From NCBI GenBank assembly GCA_027972325.1, contig JAPMOS010000252.1:1-40864 (forward strand): 40,864 nucleotides of DNA. The letters run 5' to 3'. Shown here one piece after another: positions 1-13,458 of this stretch; position 1 is the first letter of the stretch, and every line of letters starts with the position of its first letter. Both the position numbers and the translations under genes were made by a program. The DNA comes from Paratrimastix pyriformis. Lineage: Eukaryota; Preaxostyla; Paratrimastigidae. Below the pieces are notes generated by a model. That model was not told the DNA's origin. It did not search any database and saw only the letters and a list, made by a program, of their open reading frames with translations.

Positions 1-1402
1 TAAGACGCATTTCCATTTTAGATATCCATTTATTAGCTCAAACACTGGCTCTCTCAAAATATCAATGTATCCTTATGGCACAAACTGGGGCATTTATCAG
101 CAAGCTCTGGTGCAATGCTGACTTCTCTGGTACCTGGTTCTGCATGCGCCGGCTTATGAACAATGCAATTCGATTCCGTGTCTATGACAGTTCTTCAACT
201 GGAATAATCTTCGAAAACTCAAACAATGTATGCAACTTCTCTGCAAATGCTAACACTGGTACTTTCTGGACTCGTGGACTGCTGACGGCTGGTGGAAATT
301 TGGCAAGCCCTAAAATCAGTTCACCTGCTTCTTCCGCAAATCTCGGGCTTAGAATTGGTTTCAATGGAACTGTTGATAACGCCTGGGGCGCTTACATGTC
401 TGCAACCACTTCATTTGACAATTCAACTGCATGCGTTGGAAATGATTTCTCTGGTCAAGCACTTCGACTTCGTGCATATAACAATGCTAACTGCGGTATG
501 ATATTCGAAAATAGTGACAATGTCATGAACCTCTCATGCAATGCAAACAGTGGTAATCTTTGGCTACGTGGCATGGCAACACTGAATGGTGGCTTAAAAC
601 TACCTCACAACACCTCCGGATATCTATATAGTGATGCAAATGGTATTATCTCTGCAACTACTGTAACTTCTACTTCTGCACAGTCTCTCGCTGCTAATAG
701 TGGCTCTTCCACTAATATCTCATCGAATAATAATCTTATTAACATTTCTGGTGATACTACAAGTTCATACTTTAATGCAAATAACGCTAACTTTGGAGTT
801 GTTTTTAATGTTGGAGGGGCTAATGTGATTAACTTTGGTAAGACTCGTGTGACTTCACCTGTCATATTAGCTACTGCTCAATCAACTGGTGATTCTCTGC
901 AAATGTACATCGATACTACTGGAAAAATACATGTTCCTACATCCTCAATTCGATACAAGGAAAACGTAATGGATATGGCTGATACGTCATATTTATATAA
1001 GTTACGTCCCGTCAATTTCAATTACAAGGCTGATGAGAAAAAGGTCAAATGCTATGGTCTAATAGCTGAAGAATGTGTTGATGTATGTCCTGATTTAGTA
1101 TATTACAAGGATGGCGCTGTTGAAGGTATTCGACAAGATCGTTTGCCTTTCATGATGCTCAATGAGATGAAAAACTAAAGGCACATTGTGATTCACTCAC
1201 TGATGAAAACATGTCATTAAAAGCTCAAATAGAAACACTTAAAACTGCTGTAGCGGAAATCAGACAGATGATTTCTGTTACGTTCGAAACTACTCAACCT
1301 TCTTCAATTGATAATGGTAAAATGGCATTCTATCTCGCTGATGACTCAACACTGAAGGCTACATGGAAGATAAACAATGTACGACAAGCTACCAATATTT
1401 AA
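1..1402 (+). pseudogene. Fibre-like structural protein with peptidase_S74 chaperone domain (element A)
   Basis: The protein is rich in Asn, Ser, Thr and Gly, with repeated modules of the pattern FENS-NV-N-N-G-W-RG, near residues 45-80 and 140-175 of the frame beginning at 75. This suggests a beta-rich trimeric fibre. The C-terminal part carries SIRYKENV, then RPVNFNYK, GLIAEE and a P..V..KDG stretch. These are hallmarks of the peptidase_S74 (endosialidase-type) intramolecular chaperone that folds phage tail fibres and spikes and then cuts itself off. A coiled-coil-like tail (SLKAQIETLKTAVAEI) follows. The gene runs toward the terminal repeat. It appears broken and its beginning may lie outside the window. 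A role in host attachment by virions is inference. Confidence 0.75.
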
Positions 1403-2055
1403 GCAAAAGAGACTTTGAATTGTCTGCTTTCTTCCCTTCACTATAAGTAGCTGTTTGCATGAGGCTGAGATTCCATAATGCTGCTTATCATCAACCCATA
1501 CTTTAAGTTGGACTATCATTTTAACTGTGCTCCCTGGATTGACGGCTTTCCGTAAATCCTCATTTGTTTGTATTGTTGTCCTGTTTTACCTCTTCATCTT
1601 TTCGGAAGACACTCGGATACAGTGTATCTGCATATCCAACTGCTACTTTATAGTAGCTCGAAACTTGTCATTATCACTCGTCTTGGCAAATGATTTGTAT
1701 TGAAATTCATCTGGTTTGCCTTCTTCAAAGTACCATTCACAATGCTTTCCACATTGTTTTGACAGTACTTCTCGAGCTTGTCTATCATCTTCTTAAAGTC
1801 ATCGCCTACATTCTCAACTGGTAACCTGATGGTTTTAGTGTTCTCGTAAAAGTTCACTCCATAAGGTCCTAAGTCGATTTGTGGCGTCTGAACTAAGAGG
1901 TTACTACCATTATGTTCAATGTGACACATCTTCATTGTCTTCTCTTGCTTCCTGGACGATTCAGATAAGGCTTCAATTGACAGCTTCTTAACTGTGAAAT
2001 CGTTCGGAATGATCACAACTGGCATATCAGACTCAACAGATTGCTTGCTTGACAT
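1391..2055 (-). pseudogene. Virus-type protein of unknown function (DUF5871-like), element A
   Basis: The gene starts at 2055, about 10 bp inside the shared 20-bp promoter-like motif, and runs convergently to the fibre gene; their ends meet near 1391-1402. The N-terminal part contains LLVQTPQIDLGPYGVNF, a beta-strand pattern (LLVQTPKM...PFG...) that I associate with an uncharacterised family of large eukaryotic DNA viruses, possibly DUF5871. An amphipathic helix with DFKKMIDKLEKY follows. The family name rests on memory of the pattern, not on a search. The gene appears broken. The same gene lies in element C at 39491-40171. Confidence 0.5.
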
Positions 2056-2065
2056 TAGTGGATAT

Positions 2066-2085
2066 TATATACTAACTATAGATAA
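2066..2085 (-). promoter_or_regulatory. Shared 20-bp promoter-like motif (A)
   Basis: On the minus strand this reads TTATCTATAGTTAGTATATA, identical base for base to 12141-12160 and 39471-39490. It lies about 10 bp before the start at 2055. Identity in three copies next to three gene starts supports a promoter; the function is inferred. Confidence 0.55.
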
Positions 2086-2634
2086 TAATTTTTCTTAAAA
2101 TACCTTTACTGATTCAGTGATTATAATGAGTGCGCATTCTGATGAGATATTTCTCATTATATCATCAGTTGCTCATTGAATTATCATCTGAAAACACTCA
2201 GAGCTCAAATGATGAAACGCTGTTTATTATCTCTTTGAAATAGAAGGTAAATCTGATTGATTTCTCTTTCAATTCATGTCAAAGCTGAGTAAATTTTCGC
2301 TTTAAAGGGCTCGGTGCTGAAATCAAATTTCATATTGTTTTATCATTTTGTCATACTTTTCCATTTTCTTAGAATCAATTATTTGAGCTGATTCAATCAA
2401 AAAGAATGCATCATTTACTTAAGATTGATGCATTATTTAATGATCACTTTGAAAAGCACTTTTGTCACAATTTTATTTTGAATGAAGAGATAAGCTGTTT
2501 CTGATTGAATTCTCTTTCGTTTGATGCTTAAGATGATTGAATTGTTTGATTTGACAAAAATGGCAAAATAATTTCTGGGACAAAAATGGAAAAAATTGAA
2601 AATGCATGGAGAATTCGCTTTTACCTCTAATTTC

Positions 2635-2884
2635 GTTTGTAGCTCGAATGAATTGATGCTTAAATCAGTCAAAGCTGATTAAAATAAAATGCTCGTTTTA
2701 CTTAAAAACATTGAGAAAAAAGATTTTGCTCTGAAGAATTCGATTTTTGCCTCAAATAACGTTTGTAGCTCGAGAAAATTAATGCTTAAATCATTCAAAG
2801 CTGATAAAATAAAATGCTCCTTTTCAATAAAATATAATGAGAAAAAGATTTTGTTCTGAAGAAATCGATTTTGCCTCAAATAAC
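2635..2884 (-). repeat. Two roughly 125-bp tandem units inside terminal repeat A
   Basis: On the minus strand each unit begins GTTATTTGAGGCAAAA, passes through TTCTTCAGA and a T-run, then TTTATTTTA-TCAGCTTTGA and ends GAGCTACAAAC. Units are 2761-2884 and 2635-2760; a diverged third unit follows. The same pair lies in terminal repeats B and C. Confidence 0.8.
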
Positions 2885-2947
2885 AACGCAAGCGTGAAAA
2901 ATTGTGTGTGAAAATCGATTGTCTCAGAACTCTCCTTTATAACTACT

Positions 2948-3667
2948 GCTCCCCATCCACCCCCCTCTGCTCCCCCTCCACCTCTGCTCCCCCTCCACCC
3001 CCTCTGTTCCCCTCCACCCCCTCTGCTCCCCATCCACCCCCTCTCCTCCCCATCCACCCCTCTGCTCCCCTCCACCCCCTCTGCTCTCCATCCACCCCCT
3101 CTGCTCCATCCACCCCCTCTGCTCCCCATCCACCCCCCTGCTCCCCCTCCACCCCCCTCTGCTCCCCATCCACCCCCTCTGCTCCCCCCATCCACCTCTG
3201 CTCCTCCACCCCTCTGCTCCCCCTCCACCCCTGCGACCTCCACCCCTCTGCTCCCCATCCACCCCCCCTCTCTCATCCACCCCCCTGCTCCCCCTCCACC
3301 ACCCCCCCTGCTCCCATCCACCCCCCCTCGCTCCCCATCCACCCCCCTCTGCTCCCCATCCACCCCCCTCTGTCCCCACTCCACCCCTCTGCTCCCCCTC
3401 CACCTCCTCTGTTCCCCATCCACCCCTCCTGCTCCCCATCCACCCCTCTGCTCCCATCCACCCCTCTATCCATCCACCCCCCTCTGCTCCCCCATCCACC
3501 CCCCTCGCTCCCCTCCACCCCCCTCTGCTCCCCCCTCCACCTCCCTCTGTTCCCCATCCACCCCCTCCTGCTCCCATCCACCCCCTCTGCTCCCCATCCA
3601 CCCCCTCTGCTCCACCCACCTCTCCTTCCCATCCAACCCCCTCGCGCCCCATCCACTCCCTCCACCC
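2948..3667. repeat. CCACCCC-CTCTGCTCCC minisatellite
   Basis: Roughly 20-bp units of the form CTCTGCTCCCCATCCACCCC are repeated with length variation for about 720 bp. All long frames in it, on both strands, are repeat translation and not genes. Polinton A ends exactly at its left border, so the element appears to have inserted into or beside this array. The G-rich strand could form quadruplexes. Confidence 0.9.
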
Positions 3668-4090
3668 TCCGCGGCACAGGCACCTCCCACTCCACTTTCG
3701 CGCCCTCTCTGCTTCTTGCGACGGAGTCGGATTGTCCTTAATTTTGAACTTTCGTGTTTCGCGCAGAATGTAAGCGTGAACCGCCACGCCGCGCCACGCC
3801 GCGCCACGCCACCAAGCCGCCAAGCCGCCAAGCCGCCAAGCCGCCAAGCCGCCACGCCACGCCACGCCACGCCACGCCCCAATGCCACGCCACGCCTTCC
3901 CGCGGCCAACACTAATGAGCATCCCGGGCAAACAGGCTCCAGCCACCTGCACCCCTCCCGCCCCCTTCCGACCCCCTGATCATCTGGACCAGGAACATGA
4001 GGCAGAGACCAGCTGGAACACCACCCCCCGAGCGCCCTGTGCCCAAAATTCGCCAAGCGTAAGCCAATTTTTTAGCCTAGCCAATGCTTA
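3668..4090. other. GC-rich stretch with GCCACGCC/AAGCCGCC short repeats
   Basis: No convincing gene. Between about 3783 and 3893 there are tandem 8-bp units (GCCACGCC, then AAGCCGCC, then GCCACGCC again). Flanking sequence is unique and GC-rich, with no motif I recognise. Confidence 0.6.
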
Positions 4091-4124
4091 GCCGTGCCAA
4101 AGTAGTTAGCCGAGGCATTGGCTA
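4078..4124. repeat. Short inverted repeat, TAGCCAATGC / GCATTGGCTA
   Basis: Arms at 4078-4087 and 4115-4124 with a 27-base loop, inside an AT-richer patch that repeats TTAGCC/GGCTAA several times. This could be a small stem-loop or the worn end of a non-autonomous transposon. No partner end was found. Confidence 0.35.
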
Positions 4125-4139
4125 ATTTTGGCTAATTTT

Positions 4140-4654
4140 TTTCCGCCATGTTGGAGATGTGAACACCTGTTGCAGCGGACCCGGGGCCCCTCAGAGGCAT
4201 TCCACACGGCCCTGCAGCAGCGAGGTGTGGTGACCGGGCAAGAGCGAATGTTCCGCGGGCTTCTCCGACCCGTCACGGAGGGCCCGAAGGAGGTCGTGGG
4301 TGTGATTTCGCACGAAAAGAGAGAACCGGTGCCAGTACAAACCAGTCGACGGCTCGAATTCGGCGCTCGTGGGGAGCATGTCCAGGGGGATGCTGACCCC
4401 CACCAAGAACTGGTATGAACGAGGGGCCCAGGAGGAGGCGGGAGAGGAGGCAGATTGGGCTTCGGGAGGGCAGCTTCGCATCCCGCTTCGCATCCCTGCG
4501 GGACGAAGCCGCGGGATGGGTGGCGGACCTGCTGGACATTGGGCGATTCGCTGGCAGCGTCAAGCCAGACAAAACGGGCATCGGGGAACAGATGGGCGAT
4601 CTTGGCGTGGCTGGGGGCAACGCGGGTCTGACTATAAGAATTCAAAGTGAGCAC
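4140..4654 (-). pseudogene. Possible minus-strand coding remnant, unrecognised
   Basis: On the minus strand two protein-like segments occur in different frames. One includes KIAHLFPDARFVWLDAA, at about 4540-4620. The other includes GVSIPLDMLPTSAEFEPS and LYWHRFSLFVRNHTHDLL, at about 4190-4440. Their residue mix is more like a real protein than the low-complexity translations of the other frames. I recognise no family. It may be host or transposon-derived, and is at best interrupted. Confidence 0.25.
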
Positions 4655-4803
4655 TGAAGCAAAAAACGAGAGACCTCAAAGAGGGAAAATCATAAACTCG
4701 GCGCCTCCCTCCAGATCGACCGGGAGTAGTTCGACCTGGGTGAAAAACAAAAAGGAGATGGAAAGAGTGAGTGGTGTCGAGTAGAGAAGAAAAGGGATGA
4801 GTT

Positions 4804-8614
<3,811 letters not shown>

Positions 8615-9402
8615 CTCAGCTGCCTGTCCTGACCCGTGTCCCTTGTCCCCTGTCCTGTCCCGTCCCGTCCCCTTGCTCGTCCCGTCCTGTTGCTTTGCTC
8701 GTCCCGTCCTGTGGTGGTGTGTGGCCGGGGGGGATCCCCCGGAGGTGGTGGCACTGCCCCTAGCGCTCCGATCAGTAGGCTCATTCTGGGTGCCACTACA
8801 CTTTCCGGATCCACTCCCCGTCTCGTGGGGATGGACCGTTTTCTTTCTTCTGCCTGTCCCTACTTCTGCTCCCCCCCACTCTCCACACCCCGGCCCCGTC
8901 CCGTCCCGTCCCGTCCCGTCCGTCCCGTTCTTCATCGTGCCCCTCTGTGCTACGTGCGGCCTGCCCTGGTCGTGCTGTCCCTACGTCCCGTCCCTGGTGC
9001 CCCGTCCCGACCCGTCCCGTTCGTTGCCGTCCCGTCCCGTCCGTCGTCGATGCTCGCCATCGACATTCTACTTGCGCACCCAATCGAAAAGGTCTGTGTC
9101 ATATGCTCCGATTGCCCCTTGTCTTGCCTGTGTCGGGGACCCCCTTTGGCGCGACACATGCTGCTGCCGTGCGATGTGGTGAGAGCGTGAGCTGTCCATC
9201 CACACCATGTGACGGATCCCTTGTGGGTCCTGATTTCCGGTCTCGGATGTTGACGTGCTCTTCCGCCTGAGCGCTTTGCCGTTGACTGACGCTTGTTCGC
9301 TGCCGCCTGCTTGCGTATGTTGGCTTGGTGGACACTGCTTGACTATGGCGCTTCCCTCGTGGACTGTGCCTACATTTCCTGCGGTGTCTCTCTTCCCTCT
9401 TT
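8615..9402 (+). other. 3' untranslated region of retrotransposon copy 2
   Basis: Collinear with 6754-7533. No gene seen. The short frames in it on both strands are the same shadows in both copies. Confidence 0.6.
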
Positions 9403-9499
9403 TGTGTGTGTGTGTGTGTGTTGTACAGAAGCAGAAACAAGAAGGACGATGTTGTATGTGTGTGTATGTGTGTGTGTGTGTGCGCGTGTGTGTGTGTCA
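9403..9499. repeat. Interrupted (TG)n tracts
   Basis: TG units at 9403-9420, then about 34 bp of unique sequence, then TATGTGTG and TG tracts broken by CGCG up to about 9499. They end copy 2 and border the transposase remnant. Confidence 0.8.
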
Positions 9500-10001
9500 A
9501 ACAGACCCGCTCACCTGGGCCCTGAATGAGACAGAAGCTCGGGACCTCTGGTGTGGTCGCGCTCGCGGGGAGCCCCATGCCCACATCTGGCCGAGGGGGG
9601 GCAAGCTCGTACAGCATGCCCAGGATTCGGGTTCCGGCTCGCACAATTGGCCGCACCAATTTCCCCTCGCTGAGTATCGTGTCTGACGCACAGGCACGGA
9701 TCAGATCCTCATCAAGTCCTGCAAGAAGATCACGCGCCGTGGCGGGGAGTCGCGCCAAATCCATCTCCAGCAGCGATCGCCTTTTGGTTGACTCAGCTTG
9801 GGCTTGGGCTCCGCCAAACCGGATGACTTGGCTCCTCCGGTATGCTATGGCGATGGAAGCAGCAGAATCTTTTCTGTTCCCCTGCCGTGCCCATTGGCGA
9901 CACATGCGCATTAGTCGCTCAGTCACCCAGGTACCCCCAAGAGAAATAGGCCCACCACTTTTCGTCAACTCACTGACGTGCCACAGAAGATGGACCACCA
10001 C
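9500..10001 (-). pseudogene. Transposase C-terminal fragment (CACTA/Plavaka-like)
   Basis: The minus-strand frame reads VVHLLWHVSELTKSGGPISL, GGTWVTERLMRMCRQW, then RKDSAASIAIAYRRSQVIRF and a helical tail (DLARLPATARDLLAGLDEDL). The HLL-H--E--K-GGP....W--ER pattern resembles the C-terminal region after the catalytic core of CACTA/Plavaka-type transposases (DUF4218-like). It is comparable to HLNLHTALCALPSLIPHFG in the transposase at 20345-22673, but the two are clearly not the same gene. Its amino-terminal part is missing upstream of about 10001, and the frame runs into the TG tract at the other end. It is a fragment. Confidence 0.4.
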
Positions 10002-10004
10002 CCG

Positions 10005-10110
10005 CCCCCCCTATTCGATCAGGAGGCTAATTCTGGATGCCACTCCACTTTCCGGGTCCACACCACGTGTGGGGATGTTCTTTGTCCTTAGGCGCGTCCT
10101 GAGCGTCACT
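10005..10110 (+). repeat. Diverged third copy of the retrotransposon 3' region
   Basis: Includes GAGGCTAATTCTGGATGCCA and CCACTTTCCGGGTCCAC, aligning with 6910-6960 and 8770-8820 but with many substitutions. This suggests an older copy of the same or a related element. Confidence 0.5.
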
Positions 10111-10429
10111 CCTACCACCCTGCCGGTGTCGCTCCACGTCGGTCCACCACGGTCTGTTTGCGTGTTCTGAAGGGAGGGCTGGCGATTTGATAACTCTGGC
10201 ATGCGGACAACCGAGATCAGACGGGATGTGATGCATCAGATTCAGAGGTGTCTTCTTCTTTTCACAATATTAGAAGCGGCCCCGATGGAGGTCACCGGTT
10301 CCCCGTCCAGCCCCGCGACCCACCTCTGGAACCGACAATCCCCGGGAAAACTGCTCATCCAAGCTGTCCCATTCCCCGAACCTGGAAGGAGACTCGCACG
10401 AACCGGCCCCCCAACAACCCCGGGCTATA
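10111..10429. other. Unique GC-rich stretch, no gene supported
   Basis: Short frames on both strands show no recognisable motif or consistent protein-like composition. It leads into the proline-rich repeat. Confidence 0.4.
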
Positions 10430-10974
10430 AAGCCCCCGCCGCCGCCGCCGCCGACAACGTTCCAGCAGCCGCCCCGGCAACCGTCCCCACTGCCCCCACC
10501 CGATGAGTGGTCCGAGACCGACGAGTCGCCCCCGCCCTGCCCCGGTCCCCGCTCTGCGAGTCGGGCGACACGCAAGTGACGCCCCCGCCCTCGCCCCCGC
10601 CACCGCCACCGTCCACACCCACACTCGACGAGTCGGCCGGCCCGACCAGGCCCCCGCCCAATGAGTGGTCCGAGACCGACGAGCCGCCCCCGCCCCCGCC
10701 CCGGTCCCCGCTATGCGAGTCGGGCGACACGCAGGTGACGCCCCGCCCTCGCCCCGCCGCCGACAACGTTCCAGCAGCCGCCCCGGCAACCGTCCCCGCT
10801 GCCCCCACCCGATGAGTCGGCCGAGACCGACGAGCCGCCCCGCCCCGCCCCGGTCCCCGCTATGCGAGTCGGGCGACACGCAAGTGACGCCCCGCCACCG
10901 CCCCTACCGCCACCGTCCACACCCACACTCGACGAGTCGGCCGGCCCGACCAGGCCCCCGCCCAATGAGTGGTC
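10430..10974 (+). repeat. Proline-rich coding-like minisatellite
   Basis: About three imperfect units of roughly 150-180 bp. One frame reads NEWSETDEPPPPPPRSPLCE, then SGDTQVTP, PPPSTPTLDESAGPTRPPPN. RSPLCESGDTQVTP occurs near 10545, 10705 and 10855. Because the same peptide frame recurs, it may be part of a repetitive extracellular or scaffold protein of the host, but stops and frame changes lie between units. Polinton B begins within a unit: the sequence breaks at GAGTGGTC where other units continue GAGTGGTCCGAGACC. Confidence 0.6.
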
Positions 10975-11038
10975 AGTAGTTATAAAAGGCGGGTTCTGGA
11001 ACATTCGATTTTCACACACAATTTTTCACGCTTGCGTT

Positions 11039-11292
11039 GATATTTGAGGCAAAAATCGAATTCTTCAGAGCAAAATCTTTTTTTCTCATTATTTTTTATC
11101 GAAAAGGAGCATTTTATTTTATCAGCTTTGAATGATTTAAGCATTAATTTTCTTGAGCTACAAACGTTATTTGAGGCAAAAATCGATTTCTTCAGAGCAA
11201 AATCTTTTTTCTCAATGTTTTTTAAGTAAAACGAGCATTTGATTTTAATCAGCTTTGAATGATTTAAGCATCAATTTTTTCGAGCTACAAAC
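11039..11292 (+). repeat. Two 127-bp tandem units inside terminal repeat B
   Basis: Units about 11039-11165 and 11166-11292, each from TATTTGAGGCAAAAATCGA to GAGCTACAAAC, homologous to the units in A and C. Confidence 0.8.
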
Positions 11293-11722
11293 GAAATTAG
11301 AGGCAAAAAAACGAATTCTACAAAGATTTTTCATTTTTTCTATTTTTTGTTCCAGAAATTATTTTTCCATTTTCAAAGAATCAAACAATTCAATCGTCTT
11401 AAGCATCAAACGAATGAGAAATCAATCAGAAACAGCTTCTCTCTTCATTCAAAATAAAATTGTGACAAAAGTGCTTTTCAAAAGTGATCATTAAATAATG
11501 CATCAATCTTAAGTAAATGATGCATTCTTTTTGATTGAATCAGCTCAAATAATTGATTCTAAGAAAATGGAAAAGTATGACAAAATGATAAAACAATATG
11601 AAATTTGATTTCAGCTTAAGACCCTTTAAAGCGGAAATTTACTCAGCTTTGACATGAATTGAAAGAGAAATCAATCAGATTTACCTTCTATTTCAAAGAG
11701 ATAAAAAACAGCGTTTCATCAT

Positions 11723-12007
11723 TTGAGCACTGGTACCTTCTGGACTCGTGGACTGCTCACTGCTGGTGGTAATTTGGCAAGTCCAAAAATTAGCTCGGTG
11801 GCATCTTCTGCAAATCTCGGACTTAAAATTGGATTCAATGGAACTGTTGATAACGCCTGGGGTGCCTATATGTCTGCAACCACTTCATTTGACGGAACTA
11901 CTGCATGTGTCGGATACGATTTCTCAGGACAAGCACTTCGACTTAGGGCTTATAACAATGCTAACTGTGGTATACTATTCGAAAACAGTGACAATGTGAC
12001 TATAAGG
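11723..12007 (+). pseudogene. Fragment of the S74-type fibre gene within terminal repeat B
   Basis: Closely matches about 255-530 of element A: TGTFWTRGLLTAGGNLASPK, then GFNGTVDNAWGAYMSATTSF and LRLRAYNNANCG. Only a middle module of the fibre is present, with neither the start nor the S74 domain. It is placed between terminal-repeat sequences found side by side in A and C, so it arrived by rearrangement or gene conversion. Confidence 0.75.
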
Positions 12008-12140
12008 CAATAAAGCGACATTTTGATGAGCTATAAGGCTAATAAAGCGACATTTTGATGAGCTACTGAGGCTAACTCAATGAAATAGTGAACGAGTGAG
12101 AGCATTTGATTAACATGTAAAGGTATTTGAAGAAAAATAA

Positions 12141-12160
12141 TTATCTATAGTTAGTATATA
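12141..12160 (+). promoter_or_regulatory. Shared 20-bp promoter-like motif (B)
   Basis: TTATCTATAGTTAGTATATA, identical to the copies in A and C. Here it is followed after 4 bp by the start of a different small ORF (12165). Confidence 0.55.
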
Positions 12161-12164
12161 GAGA

Positions 12165-12335
12165 ATGAATTGTGATAAACATCCAGTTAAGATTGATAGG
12201 GCACTATTTGAACTCATACAGGAGTTGATTCAGCTTCATGGTGATGAATATTTCAGTGTTACAATAACTAAGAAGAAAGGAGATGAGAGTGACGATTCCA
12301 CAACAATAGTGTATGAAAATGAATATTTCCATTAA
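12165..12335 (+). CDS. Small Polinton ORF, 56 residues, unknown
   Basis: Opens MNCDKHPVKIDRALFELIQE and ends with an acidic stretch and TTIVYENEYFH. Predicted helix then strands; no family recognised. The start is chosen because it lies 4 bp after the shared promoter-like motif. It occupies the place that the DUF5871-like gene holds in elements A and C. Its tail is convergent with the integrase gene about 50 bp away. It may be a small regulator, but nothing in the sequence proves that. Confidence 0.45.
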   Translation: MNCDKHPVKIDRALFELIQELIQLHGDEYFSVTITKKKGDESDDSTTIVYENEYFH

Positions 12336-12384
12336 CGGAGCTTCATATCATGCATTATATTATCTGTGTCAATACCTTCTCGAG

Positions 12385-13359
12385 TCAGTCTTCGTTTGAC
12401 GAGTCTTTTCTTCTTTGTGTCATCAATCTTCTTGACAGCTTTTCGGTGCTCTCCTTCTCGATGATTTCTCCAACCTTCTTCAACTCATATTGTTTGTAGT
12501 GCTTTTTCAACAGTTCTCCAGACTTCAGGTTCTTGAGAACATACTTTTTACCATCGAACGAATCAATGATATAGACAGCGAGAGAATACTTTACTTCATC
12601 ACCTTTAGCGAATGCCTTGAGCTTTCGAACAGCACGAACATGGTCACCGATATTATAAATACGTTCTATTTGAGTGACTGATTGTTTGTTTGTATCATGG
12701 TTGTTGAACACATTATAAGGTGTTGCTTTAATGGTTCTGTGGTAATCATTGTTGTAAGAAGATACCAAATCAGGAAGAACTTTAGTCCAATCGGAGTCAC
12801 CAGAAGAGACGCCAACGTTGTAGTTTGAGAGCAATTGTACGATTGAATCGTTCAACAATACTGTTCTTATTGATTTCTTCAGGGTTACTGAAATGAGCCA
12901 CAACATGATTGTCAGTCATCCATTTGACATATTGTTTAGCTTGGAACTCATTGTCGCAGTTGATGTTTTCAGGAGTACCTTTTAAGTCATCATGGAAGAT
13001 ACTTTTAATTGCTTTGAGAACCTCAGTGGGCTTTCTTGTTTTAAGAGGACGACAGGCAGCATAACGAGTACACATCAATAACACAGAGGATGTTCTCGAA
13101 TCCAGTTCTCGTCTTAAAACGATCATAGATGATGATATCCATCTGAACACATGCGAGAGCAGTATGAGCCACAATCGTGTTGAACTTTTGGGTTTCTATC
13201 TTCTTTCATGATTTGATAATCAGGTGTCTTATTTAGCACGTTTTGGACAGCATCTAAGGTGATTTTCTTGTCATCTTGTTTTAGTTTTCGATACAATTTA
13301 GGAGCAGAAACAAAGCCCGTTTTAGGATCGCTATAAGCATTCTGAATGGTCTTTTCCAT
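12385..13359 (-). pseudogene. INT: Retrovirus-type (rve, DDE) integrase of Polinton B
   Basis: Read from 13359 on the minus strand. The N-terminal part (KTIQNAYSDPKTGFVSAPKL) is helical, followed by the catalytic core. Seen in the core: INCDNEFQAKQYVKWM, carrying the second catalytic Asp, and NSIVERFNRTIALKLQRW, carrying the catalytic Glu. The C-terminal part holds TPYNVFNNHDTNK and an SH3-like strand-rich tail (YNIGDHVRAVRKL, YVLKNLKSGELLKKHY). Polinton integrases insert the element and make about 6-bp duplications. The gene appears broken by a few changes. It is transcribed toward the terminal repeat and diverges from the polymerase side at 13360-13458. Confidence 0.8.
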
Positions 13360-13458
13360 TAGTATAATGAAGTTATAAAATTAAAAGTGACTTAGAAACC
13401 TTAAAATTATAGATTAATAAAATATTATGAAAAAATTTTATCTCACACTACTATAGAC
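13360..13458. promoter_or_regulatory. Divergent AT-rich promoter region between integrase and polymerase side
   Basis: 99 bp, almost all A/T. Plus strand has TTTTATCTCACACTACTATAG ending just before the ATG at 13459; minus strand has TTAATCTATAATTTTAAGG. Both contain an ATCT/TCTA core after a T-run, as elsewhere in the element. Confidence 0.4.

Larger units (their letters stand above)
1..2947. mobile_element. Polinton/Maverick-type element A, one end
   Basis: This AT-rich block contrasts sharply with the GC-rich minisatellite that follows. It ends at 2947 with the reverse complement of AGTAGTTATA, the same terminus found at 10975 and 38614. Polintons are known to have AG...CT ends and long inverted terminal repeats, and this agrees. 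Inside are a fibre-like S74 gene, a convergent virus-type gene and a terminal repeat of about 0.9 kb. The element continues beyond the left edge. Its gene content mirrors element C at the right edge. It is read as a fossil with a few breaks, although part of that could be sequencing error. No target-site duplication can be checked because the other end is absent. Confidence 0.8.
2061..2947 (-). repeat. Inverted terminal repeat of Polinton A
   Basis: Read on the minus strand from 2947, this matches 10975-12160 and 38614-39490 almost continuously. Order: AGTAGTTATA terminus, a TCGATTTTCACACACA block, 127-bp tandem units, a long A/T-rich stretch, then the 20-bp motif at the inner edge. There is no long open frame of its own; the short frames in it are shadows. 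Its outer end abuts the CCACCCC minisatellite. Confidence 0.85.
10975..12160 (+). repeat. Inverted terminal repeat of Polinton B, with an embedded fibre-gene piece
   Basis: Matches terminal repeats A (reverse) and C (direct) from AGTAGTTATA to the 20-bp motif, except that about 290 bp of fibre-gene sequence (11723-12007) sits inside. After it, a roughly 39-bp unit with AATAAAGCGACATTTTGATG is duplicated at about 12010-12065. Confidence 0.85.

Noticed and set aside
2948-3667. CRISPR-like array
   Set aside because: Units are contiguous with no unique spacers, and the context is eukaryotic.
2824-3952. Very long frames on both strands over the CCACCCC array, up to 342 residues
   Set aside because: Translation of a minisatellite without stops; no unique protein segment and frames overlap on both strands.
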